From Maylandia zebra (Eukaryota > Chordata > Actinopteri > Cichliformes > Cichlidae), in the NCBI RefSeq assembly GCF_041146795.1, contig NC_135170.1:1471326-1535325 (forward strand): 64,000 nucleotides of DNA, given 5' to 3'. This document shows positions 55,276 through 64,000 of the stretch, one piece after another; within the stretch, counting starts at the first letter, position 1; every line of letters begins with the position of its first letter. Under the pieces are notes generated by a model, which saw only the letters and a program-made list of their open reading frames with translations, had not been told where the DNA came from and made no database searches. The position numbers and the translations under genes are program-made.

Positions 55276-57589
55276 CAGCTCATCTAATCGTCCTATTTCT
55301 AACACATGACTGTCAGAAACTGTTAATCTGCTGCAGCTCTTTAACTCCTCCACTTCTTTTTTTGTAATCTCTTAGTTTCCTCATCTTTTAAGGTGGCACT
55401 GCACACCAGATCCAAAGTCAACATGCTGTTATATGATGGAGTTGAACCTGTAATGGAGTTTGATTTAAACCAATCAGCAATTAAGTGAATGATGATGAGC
55501 AAAGATGGTGGAGGTGGTGGATGAAGACCCGGACAGCTGTGGTTGGCTCCTCGTATAGAGCAGAGTGAGGTTGTGTTTGCACATTATTATAAAACCATGT
55601 TCACCATATATTTTAGCTGCAGACAATAACATGATTTCTTTGCTGTGGTGATTTTATTCCACTTTGGTAAAATGGGAAACCATCATTTCTTGCTGTAATT
55701 CACACATTATTCCAAGAGCCTCAACACGAGCCTTGTAGTCCGACCATATATAGACAAATCAATAGTTGTGTTTGTAACAGCTCACGAACATGAATCGTTC
55801 CACATTACTTTGAAATCATTGTAAACTAAACTGGAATAAATGAGTGTTTATATATAGTTTTGTCTCAGCTGTTCATACACAGTGTTTCAGTTCTTATCAG
55901 AGTCCCACCGTCTCACTGTGGTGAACCTTTAGCTCTGTTGGAAGCGTGTTGTTAGACCAGGTTTCCCTCATTTAAAAATAATCTCTCATTAGAAATGGAC
56001 ATGATGTCTAAGACATAGAAATGCTTATTATGGGTTCACTTGATGTCACTGAAAAGATGCACATGGGTAACGTGCAGGCCGTCCAGCTCCGAGGTTTATC
56101 TCCTCACCTCGAGTCTGCGACACTCTCTCCGTGTCCTCTCAGATAAGGGCGCGCACATTTCTGCACCATCTTCTAAATTACAAAGAGCGATTCACAAAAC
56201 AGAAGCTCACAAAACACTCATCACAAACCAAAAATGGCTCCACTGAGCGTCAAACTGTCACCAGAATTACTGATAATCTAAAGACTCACAGAACTCATTT
56301 TGTCTCATTGTGTCTTAGTTTGAGACATAAGTGCATGATCATAATACTGTGTAGTTAGATGAGACAGAGCTGATGCTTGCTCTTAATTATCCTCTTCATG
56401 TTTCCCGAGCCTCAGCAGTGGAAGCTACCATGGATAGAAAGACTATGACTCATCTTAAATCTCAAATCTTTGTCTCCAAAGAGCTGCTGATGTGTCCGAT
56501 ATGATCCACAAGCTTAAACTAGGATTATAAGTGTGTGCAGTGATGTGTGTGAAACCTCTGAGGACTCACACGTGTGTGCTTCAGCCCACACACACATATG
56601 AAGCACTGCGACCTCACACAGAAGTGTTTTACACATCCAGCCTGAATCCTGATCATTTCTACAGTTTATTAAGTTCAGCTTCACCTGAACATCAGTGATG
56701 AAGCTGCTCTGACTCCATCACAGCTCACAGCTGTTGGAATGAGTCAAACAATGAAGAAGGTTCAGAAACAGCTGATGATTTTACAGAAACATGATGCAAA
56801 CATGAAAATGGACACATGATTTTTTATTAACAGACACTGTTTATGTTTCACGGTGCATGACGTCATCAACACTGACACCAGGGGGCGCTCATCAGCAGCC
56901 TGAGGAACTGTGATAAGGGAGGGAGACGCAGTGTTGTGTGTACTGCAGTCGGACAGAAGGAAAAACTTCCTCCTGAAAACATTTTCATCCTTCCCAAAAG
57001 TGTTTGAGTCAAATGTTACAAATATATAAATACAATAAAACACAGGGTCTTACATAAAATTAGTGATGCAGTTGTGCACTGAGCACCTTTCCAATGTTCC
57101 TTCCTCAGATGAGTCCAGCTGCTGAACACATTAACATCTGTATGTAAATGTAGCCGAGAACCAACCTGAGCACTGCTGGGAAAATACAAAGGCAACCATC
57201 AAAGTGCTGTATTATCTTATTTATTCTGAATGTTGACTTAGATCCACACCACGATTTATGAAACTATAGAACTAAAATAACAACAATCGTCTGCTTCTTT
57301 AAAATTTCTTTCATTACATCAAACCAGTGAAAACTGAAAAAAACAAAGAGCTGTTAGCATGTTCAGACCAACTTTGAGACAGAGACTGTAAAGTTCTGCA
57401 CTTTAAATCCTGCCTGTGTTCCTGCAAATGATTCACACTGAAAGTATCTTAGTTTAGTATTGAGTGAGCCACAAAGCAGCCTGATAGCTTTAAAACAGGA
57501 AAAGTAAATGAAATTGACAGTTTCAGTGTAGCTGGATCTATTATTGGGGGGTCATGACCCCCGTAACCCTGCCTGGTCCTGAGGTCAAA
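55276..57589. other. Non-coding stretch
   Basis: No gene, RNA or clear repeat. The ORFs up to 93 codons (56762-57043 -) have no motif. Confidence 0.4.
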
Positions 57590-57710
57590 TCCACCATCTT
57601 TGTTTCAGAGCTTCATGTTCTCCCGTGTTTGTGTGCGTCCTCTCCGGTACTCCGGCTTCCTCCCACAGTCCAAACACATGCAGTTAGTGGGGTCAGGTTA
57701 GCTGTGAGTG
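57590..57710 (+). mobile_element. tRNA-derived SINE fragment
   Basis: The text TTCATGTTCTCCCGTGTTTG, CCGGCTTCCTCCCACAGTCC and CACATGCAGTTAG is the 3' body of the same SINE family as 25295-25522, here on the + strand. Head and B-box are missing or eroded. Confidence 0.65.
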
Positions 57711-58425
57711 GTTGTGTCTCTGTGTTATTCCACCTTAATCAATGACTTCCTGTTAGCATGAAGTGCTTCTGTAGGACTGATGTCATTTTCATGGTTGGAT
57801 CATTTAAATGAAGCTGGACTCAGATGCAGTAAATAAGCTGATTGATCATTAATGAATAAAGCTGGTCAAACACATCACGTGGACACATGTGATTGTGTGT
57901 TGTATTGATCCCAATGCTGGTATCAGTCCTGGATCAATAACACTGGATGGATGCGTTCAGCATGGAGCCCTGAGCTGTGTTACAGACAAACATGGAAACT
58001 GACAGGTCTGTGTCATTCACAGTCTGTAACACTTCTAAACAACAGAGGCTGACCCAAGTGCCTCAGAGCCAGGCACGCTCACATCACAGCTCTCTAAATA
58101 AGCCAGTTTCAAAATAAGAGCTGAAAGCTGTGTTTGCTTGTGTTAGCTTATTATTGTGGAGACTAACATTCAGTGATCATGTGTTCAGACTCATAATGAT
58201 TACTCTCAGAAATCCTGATCTTTGTATTTACTGTGTGTTGGATCAATAACTGAGATTCATGGTATCACACAGCTGTGCTGCTGCTGATGTCAGCACATCT
58301 GGAACAATACGAGGTATCTGCTACCAGACTGAGCAGGACGTGAGACCTGTGGACTGTTTAAAGCTGTCCCTCCACAGCTCACTCAGACCTGATCCACACC
58401 TCAGTGATATTCTCTGACTTCCTCA
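57711..58425. other. Non-coding flank of the CACT-type transposon
   Basis: No recognisable feature. The sequence ends TTCCTCA at the insertion point. Confidence 0.4.
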
Positions 58426-58659
58426 CACTCAAAAAAATCAACTAGGGCATGTGTTTGATTAACAAAGTAGTAATATGTTTACATCACATGAAGAAATCAT
58501 TTTTATGCTCATTAAATGATTCATTCTTTTTTGTTGAATATAAATCAAAGAAAACTTTGATGAGTTAAATTCGTTCATGGCAATCCAATGAGAATGAGGT
58601 CCATCAAACCAACGGCTCTGATAGCGTCATGTATTGCGCATGCTCCACGCCCACCGGAT

Positions 58660-58727
58660 GCGGAAAGGTCCGTTGAGAAGTTAACGAGCGCACGTGGAGT
58701 TACTTCTTTGGCATACCTGATAGTGAG
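58660..58727 (+). promoter_or_regulatory. Putative 5' leader exon of the transposon gene
   Basis: A CpG-containing stretch (GCCCACCGGATGCGG, GAGCGCACGTGGAG) ends TAGTGAG followed by a strong donor GTAAGTA at 58728. It could be spliced to 60212. The start position is not determined. Confidence 0.4.
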
Positions 58728-59476
58728 GTAAGTAATATTTCTTGATATATTTATTTAGGTTAGTGGAGTGAGAGATAAATACTATTAGTTAAAAATTTTT
58801 ACCTGTGTAGTGTGGAGATTTAGAGGAGTTTTATATATAGCAGGGAGGTTGTAGACCCAAGCATTTTTCAAATGTAAGTCGGTGAATTTAATGTTTTTTT
58901 AAAAACTTAACCGGAGTCGCTAATTGTTGCAACAGAGCAAAAACTGATGAGGTTATTTTGGTAAGTTCGCTTTTTTTTTTTGTTTCTGTCGACTTTGAAT
59001 GAGGTGTGTTTCATGGTTATCTGCGTTGGTAGGACTGTTTTTCTTCTCTGGAGTTAGCTAACTTTGAAGAGCGGGAAAGCCGCGTAGAGCCGTTACGTCT
59101 TCGCATATAGCTCCGTGAATGACAGGTTACTTTCTGCTTAACCGGAGTTGGTGATTGTTGGTAGTAGTGGTAAGACTGACCGACATGGTTTTGGTGATTT
59201 TATGAGTGTTTTATGATGCTCTATCTAAAATTCCTGTTTTTGTCAGTGGAGTTTAGTCGCGGGCAACCGCATTAACTGGATTGATGAAAGGTTTAATTCA
59301 ACTAAACCAGCGTTTAGGGGAGTTAATAACAAGGAGTAAGATAAAATCTGTCACAATAATTGCATGTGCATTTTCTTTTTTTGTAATATATTCACTTAGT
59401 TTTCGAATTCAGAATGATTTAGGTGGATAATTGTTCGGGTTATAGTTTCTCTGGTGCTCTGCATTAGGCTGACTAA

Positions 59477-60125
59477 CGGTGCGTTCACACCGAACGCGAT
59501 AGACGCCCCTAGCTGATCGCGTGCACATTTGCACCTCGAAGCGCGCCCAGCATGAACTGGTCGAGCTTTATATGCAATTTTCACGCGTATGAAGAAGAGA
59601 TCTGGGAGGAAGTAGTGCCAGACGGTATGTTATTAAAATGGCAGCTGTCAATCTAGCGTTTGAAGAAAGAGTCTCCCTTCTCTATTTGCTGTGGAGAGCA
59701 GAGCAGTGCCTAAAGGACGTCCTCACCGTACCTGGGTCCATCAGGTCTTCCACAAGCGTGAGCAGTTTGGTGAGTTTCACCACTTGCTCCAGAAGCTCCG
59801 TCTGGATGACGGCCGCTTTCAGCTGTACCACCTTCTGTCCCTTGCCGAGTTTGAGGAGCTGCTGTCCCGCAGATTTTACCAGCTGGAGCGGTAGACGTGA
59901 TAAGCGCGAATGCACAAAATGCACCACACAAACTGCAGCGCGTATTTTACTTCGCGCTTCAAAGGCGTCAGTCGTGTGAAGTAGGCAGAAAAGCGTTTTC
60001 TCAATGCAAATCTGCTTCCGAAGTTTAGCTGGACCTCCAGTCGCGCTTCATCGTGCTCCTCCATTGACTTTACATGTAAACCTGAAGCTCTGGTCGCGTC
60101 TATCGCGTTCGGTGTGTACGCACCG
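59477..60125 (+). mobile_element. PIF/Harbinger transposon, internally deleted, nested
   Basis: A 649-bp element with about 30-bp terminal inverted repeats (CGGTGCGTTCACACCGAACG... and complement, one mismatch seen) and a 3-bp TAA target duplication (59474-59476 and 60126-60128), diagnostic of PIF/Harbinger. The + strand 59720-59894 reads RTWVHQVFHKREQFGEFHHL, then LRLDDGRFQLYHLLS and EFEELLS, the N-terminus of a HARBI1-type transposase. The start MAAVNLAFEERVSLLYLLWR is at 59638 in another frame. The DDE part is deleted. Confidence 0.92.
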
Positions 60126-60211
60126 TAACAGTCTTCACATTTCACAGTATGTAGATATTAACACAAATTTGTCAGAGTAATAACTTTGTTTTAATTAATT
60201 TCTCTCCCCAG

Positions 60212-60280
60212 AAATACATCACAAAATAAAGCCACATTCCCATGCTCTGAGATTCTTATGCACCTCCTCAACAATACATG
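60212..60280 (+). CDS. Likely upstream coding exon of the zinc-finger gene
   Basis: Lies between the acceptor TCTCTCCCCAG and donor GTAAGT. In the frame continuing into the next exon it reads IHHKIKPHSHALRFLCTSST with no stop, joining as TIHVTCMWQCKHC. Length 69 nt. Its start codon would have to be farther upstream. Confidence 0.55.
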
Positions 60281-60392
60281 GTAAGTTCATGTTTGCCTTA
60301 TTATTATTATTATTATGTTATTTATTTTTTTTGGATGATGCAGAAGTTTAATCTCCTTGACGTTTTCTAATGCATATTTCATTTTTTATCAG

Positions 60393-61408
60393 TGACGTGT
60401 ATGTGGCAGTGCAAGCATTGTGTTACCAGAGAGAGCAGCAGGTACAAATTACTTCAACATTATAAACTACATCATCATTACGGAATAGGTCAACATTATC
60501 TGTGCATATATGTTAATTGTCCGTGCACATTTAAGACTTGGAGTGGACTGAACACTCATGTCTATAAAGCTCATTCATCTCAGTTTACACAGACAGCTTC
60601 AAGTTCAGTAACTTTTAAATGTGAGTTATGTGACTGCAGTGACGTCTTCTCTGAGAGAGATTTTTTTGTCCATATTGGAACACATCTGCGAAGTAACGAG
60701 ACAGTTAGTTGTGTGTTTCTTGGTTGCCCTTTCAAGACAAATATTTACAATACATTTTATACACACAAGAGGAAGCATCATCCACACACACTTAAAGATT
60801 TTAAAGACAGGGTAGTTACACGTGTGGACCCAGTTCAAGTGATAGAGTCCTCTGATAACGTAAGGGCTAGCTGTTCTGAAGATGTATCCTATGGTGAATT
60901 TGAAAGTGAGTCAGTGACAGAATGTGATAATAGTGCTGTTGAAAATCAGCCCGAACTAATTGAACGGAAATTAGCAGTAATATTGTTGAAATTGGAACAC
61001 ATATTTCATGTTCCAGCAAAAGGATTAGATGAGTTCTTAGAGGAGTTAGTTTTTCTGTTGAGTTCAGCTAGTGTACCTCTGACAAAGCGTACAATTAGAG
61101 AAATTTTTAAGAGCCTTAACCTCCATATTAGTCAGGCTGTTATTGAAGAGCTTGCAAATTCTGTATGTGTTTCTAACCCTGTGGCTAAAATATTGGGAAA
61201 GTGTGGCCCTCTTGCCACTCCTTATAAAAGAAAACTATACTACATACAAAATTTTAGGGTTGTAGAGCCTGTTGAGTATTTTTTATCGATAGACCAAAGG
61301 AAGTCATTTCAGTACAAACGCTATATAAGAACCAGTCTATTTACCATGTGGCCTTTTGGACTCTTCCAAACTAAGTATTCCTTTTTCAAACTGCTGCCTA
61401 AAAGCTAA
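60393..61408 (+). CDS. Transposon-borne C2H2 zinc-finger protein
   Basis: An exon beginning after the TTTTATCAG acceptor; the first ATG within it is at 60401. Four Cys/His units follow: WQCKHCVTRESSRY...HYKLHH, LCIYVNCPCTFKTWSGLNTH, FKCELCDCSDVFSERDFFVH, and CVFLGCPFKTNIYNTFYTHK with RKHHPHTL. The C-terminal half has an acidic linker, then LAVILLKLEHIFHVPAKGLD and YKRKLYYIQNFRVVEPVEYF. It strongly resembles a multicopy family of predicted fish proteins that I associate with mobile elements. A DNA-binding role for the element is inferred. The last 25 residues look unlike the family and probably follow an internal deletion joint; only 32 bp separate the stop from the next exon. Confidence 0.75.
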
Positions 61409-61440
61409 ATATTGTCATTATGGATTCCCTTTTTTCTTAG

Positions 61441-62116
61441 GATGACACAATACATGCAAGACGAGCATGCATCCTGAAGTCCTTGTGTGTCTACCTGAAT
61501 GAAGACCATGAGAAACTTGTGAAGGAATATACGGTCAGTTACATTCACAAGTTGTTCTGTGTTATGTAATTTGCTCCAGGAGTTATGGGTAATTTCAATA
61601 TATGAAATGGTAAAATGTGACACCACGTGTGAATAAAAGATATTGCAATTGGTCCTTGTTTTGTTTCATGTCAAATTTCTGAGGTGTGAAACCAGAGACA
61701 TAGAATTTAGTAAATATATCAGCATATTCACGCTGATTGCTCAATTCCTTTATTTTTTTCATATCTAGACTCAAACAAATGTATTATTGTATTTTACGTC
61801 ACAGAACACTGAGGCCAACACTGAAGCCATGGAACAAACTGTGATGGGAGTGTATGTCATACATCAGGAGGGTGCGGAGCCTGGAGATGACCCAGGGAAC
61901 ATCGGTGTCCTGATTGAAGGCGTGGAGGTTCTCACTGGTTTGAGGAGCATTGCAATTGCTTGTGCTCTGTTATTTGGACTGATATACTGTCTGAACCTAA
62001 GCTACCCACCGGAGCTCAAATGCACTTTTGAAGTCTTGCAAAAGATTATCATGAAGCTGGATGGACAGAGGTTGTCATCCAAGGCACAGTTTCTAAAAAA
62101 CAAGCTAATGGGGTGA
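61441..62116 (+). pseudogene. SAMD3-like transposon gene, last two exons
   Basis: Exon 61441-61533 (acceptor TTTTTTCTTAG, donor GTCAGT) reads DDTIHARRACILKSLCVYLN then EDHEKLVKEYT. Exon 61805-62116 (acceptor TTACGTCACAG) reads NTEANTEAMEQTVMGVYVIH, EGAEPGDDPGNIGVLIEGVE, YCLNLSYPPELKCTFEVLQK and LSSKAQFLKNKLMG, ending in a TGA. The two join in phase 0. This C-terminus resembles multicopy fish proteins annotated SAMD3-like. The 5' part is missing, so this is a remnant. A polyadenylation signal AATAAA is at 62801. Function unknown. Confidence 0.6.
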
Positions 62117-63238
62117 ATGAGCTTGAAACAGACTCATGCAAGCAATATATTTTTTTTTCAAGGTTTTTGCAATGCAAATATGTGTTTACTGTTTTAAAGT
62201 TTAAAATTGTAAGTTATAAAATGTTCATATAAACTATGTGGTTTGCTCTGCGGCTATTATACAAAGATTGTTTGTTCATAACTTAAAGTCTTATACAGTT
62301 TAAGTGTAAACACTGATTTTTGCCAGATGGCAATTGTTACAAAGGCAAATGCACACTGGTTTTCACAAATTGTTTGAGTGGAGCAGTTATGCTCAAAATT
62401 GAATGTTTTCTCCACACGTTAAATAGCATAAAGTCACTATTAATGGATACAGCCTGATTAAATGGAGGACTAATGTATGCAAGCAACATAGTAATGTTGT
62501 AATATTATAGTAATGTTGAATGTTATGTCTGAGCTTTAAATTGTGTTAAAATTCATATTGTTGTTTGCAATGCACATTTTACTACATTTTACGAAAGTTG
62601 CTTTGGGGATAATATTTTTTGTCTGCAAACTATTCAACAGACTTATTTCATTTTTATTATTAGGGTTATTTTATTGTATTTTTTCTTTCAGTCAGCATGT
62701 CTTGATCTGGAAGTTCTGTGGTCTTAGTATGAGATGGTTAAAGGGGAGAAAGCTAGGCTGAACTGGGATCCTGCCAACTGTTTTAAGAATGTTCAAGCAA
62801 AATAAAAGAGATGGTTTTGCAAGTTATCATTTATGTATGTTTCATTAATTTAATTAAAAGTAATGTTTACATAAGCAATACAAACACTAACTGAAACATG
62901 ATTGGTGTAAGTACTACAGACATAAATTACATTTGTTCATTCAACAAGATTAACATTGGTGTAACAAACAAATATTTTACTAGTTCATGTAACAAGACTG
63001 ACTTTTGATGTGCCAAAGTGTTTAAACAATATAACATGAATTTAAATTAATTAGACTAACTTGGTACAAACATGTTAACTGAATAAAAATCAAATTAACT
63101 GAATGTTAATGTTTAAATTATGTTACACTTACAAACATATTTAGTGTTGAAACAACACAATCAAGATGGATTGATATAACATGATTTGTTTAGATGGAAT
63201 ATAGGTGGCAAGATGAAATTAAGTTCATCCAATGAATT
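62117..63238. other. 3' non-coding part of the CACT-type transposon
   Basis: AT-rich. The AATAAA at 62801-62806 is the likely polyadenylation signal. From about 62880 short motifs recur: AAACATGATTGG, TTCATGTAACAAG, ATAACATGAATT, AAACATGTTAAC, ATAACATGATTT. These are probable transposase-binding sub-terminal repeats. Confidence 0.55.
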
Positions 63239-63251
63239 ATTTTTTTGAGTG

Positions 63252-63900
63252 CAGTAGAGACAGAAACCATTCAGATCTGGGACCATCAGCTGACTGATGA
63301 TGTCACACAGACTGTGTTTTTCAGGAACAGTGATTCTGATGTGAGCCTGCTAGCTGACAGCAGACCTGATGAAAGCACATGTTCACATCTGTGAGGACAG
63401 ACTGGACTCTTTGACTGCACCTTGGTTCTCCTCAGAGGTCTGTACAGGAGCATGTCCACCCCCACTGAAGATCTCAGTCACTGTGAAACATAGAAAGCTG
63501 CTTGTGTGGCCTCTGCCTCACATGTAGATACAGCTACAGGTTTCTCTGTCAGTCAGACTGAAACAGTGTCCTGATGCTGCATCATTCAGCTCTGTGCCCC
63601 AGTCAGCATCACTGGGAGCTACCAGTGTTTCTGCCCTTTTCCTGTAACACTACACTCAGCACAGGCTCAGCTGGTATCCAGTGTTGGACTTTGGCTTCAG
63701 CTGCTGTGATAGATCCTCTAACATAGATCAGCTCTGCTACATGTTGTTAGATAAGTGCAGCTGCTGTCATGTCCTGATGTTTCTCTGGCTCAGCAGCTTC
63801 TCCATCAGAGGTTCACATGGAGCTGATCCAGTATCTCCAGTAACTGTGTTCTGTGCCTCACTGGTTCATCCTTCTGTCTGTGTGACGTCAGTCAGATGTT
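63252..63900. other. Flank between transposon and next NLR unit
   Basis: No confident gene. A 73-codon ORF at 63681-63902 is Cys/Ser-rich without a known motif. Given what follows, this is probably intergenic sequence downstream of a neighbouring NLR copy. Confidence 0.4.
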
Positions 63901-64000
63901 GAAGTTAAACTCTGTAATCTTCACTGTGTCACAGAGTTCAGTGAGTCCCGTTATTCACAGTATCAATCAGATCATCAGAGAACAGCTGATCAGCAATCAG
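63901..64000 (-). repeat. Start of a second NLR 3'-flank unit
   Basis: 100 bases identical by eye to 19871-19970, which lies about 95 bp past the NLR stop codon. By position, the B30.2 exon of a paralogous NLR gene (- strand) would begin about 95 bp beyond the window. Confidence 0.85.

Larger units (their letters stand above)
58426..63251 (+). mobile_element. CACTA/EnSpm-like transposon with zinc-finger cargo
   Basis: A 4,826-bp element with perfect 13-bp terminal inverted repeats CACTCAAAAAAAT (58426-58438) and complement (63239-63251), and a possible 2-bp CA target duplication. The right sub-terminal 350 bp repeats short AACATG/CATGTTA-like motifs, as in CACTA elements, where they bind transposase. 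It holds a C2H2 gene (exons 60212-60280 and 60393-61408) and the last exons of a second gene (61441-61533, 61805-62116), but no DDE transposase. It is probably an internally deleted copy of a larger element. A PIF/Harbinger element is nested at 59477-60125. The superfamily call rests on the CACT termini and sub-terminal repeats only; hAT and Harbinger are unlikely because there is no 8-bp or TWA target duplication. Confidence 0.7.

Noticed and set aside
60393-61408. Host C2H2 transcription factor gene
   Set aside because: It lies inside defined terminal inverted repeats with a second transposon-like gene, and the sequence looks like a multicopy family.
1-64000. Prokaryote-type systems such as CRISPR arrays, operons or ribosome binding sites
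   Set aside because: Spliced genes, SINEs, LINEs and microsatellites show a vertebrate genome; no spaced direct-repeat array was seen.

Overview
The window looks like a teleost fish chromosome, probably a cichlid or another percomorph. The grounds are a FISNA-NACHT-LRR-B30.2 NOD-like receptor gene (a fish-expanded family), a PTGDS-like lipocalin cluster, and many fish-type transposons and tRNA-derived SINEs. All calls were made by eye. Family names rest on remembered motifs, not on database searches.

Layout: 1-7.8 kb is repeat debris: LINE and Ty3/gypsy-like pol fossils, a pogo/Tigger element with two hAT MITEs stacked at one target site, a hAT copy with a BED-finger remnant, a Tc1 end and two SINE pieces. 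A possible first exon of an unidentified + strand gene lies at 8914-9000. Positions 9-20 kb are mostly non-coding and hold a 301-bp block identical to sequence just upstream of the NLR gene.

Positions 20,066-36,490 on the - strand hold an NLR gene that appears complete. Nine coding exons can be joined with splice-site-compatible boundaries into 3,282 nt (1,093 aa plus stop). Its 8.5-kb penultimate intron carries a 3.3-kb hAT element, a SINE, a piggyBac-type MITE, a pogo/Tigger copy, a tandem repeat and a composite GT minisatellite. Two of its LRR exons are a near-perfect 447-bp tandem duplication. The last 100 bases of the window repeat the 3' flank of this gene, so a second NLR copy probably starts just beyond the window.

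Positions 37.8-38.5 kb hold an L2-type LINE tail. At 40,700-48,972 sits a young LTR retroelement with a perfect 5-bp target duplication, a tRNA-Tyr-type primer site and a polypurine tract. It has no recognisable gag or pol, but carries an ORF fusing a DNAJA3-like zinc-finger piece to a histone H1 globular domain. At 50.0-54.6 kb the - strand has three tandem lipocalin copies in different states of decay. At 54.8-55.3 kb there is a Tc1 transposase remnant.

Positions 58,426-63,251 are a 4.8-kb DNA transposon with perfect 13-bp CACT... inverted ends. It carries a multi-C2H2 zinc-finger gene and the last exons of a second gene resembling multicopy fish SAMD3-like proteins, with a Harbinger element nested inside. 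This element and the H1-carrying LTR element are the most unusual objects in the window.
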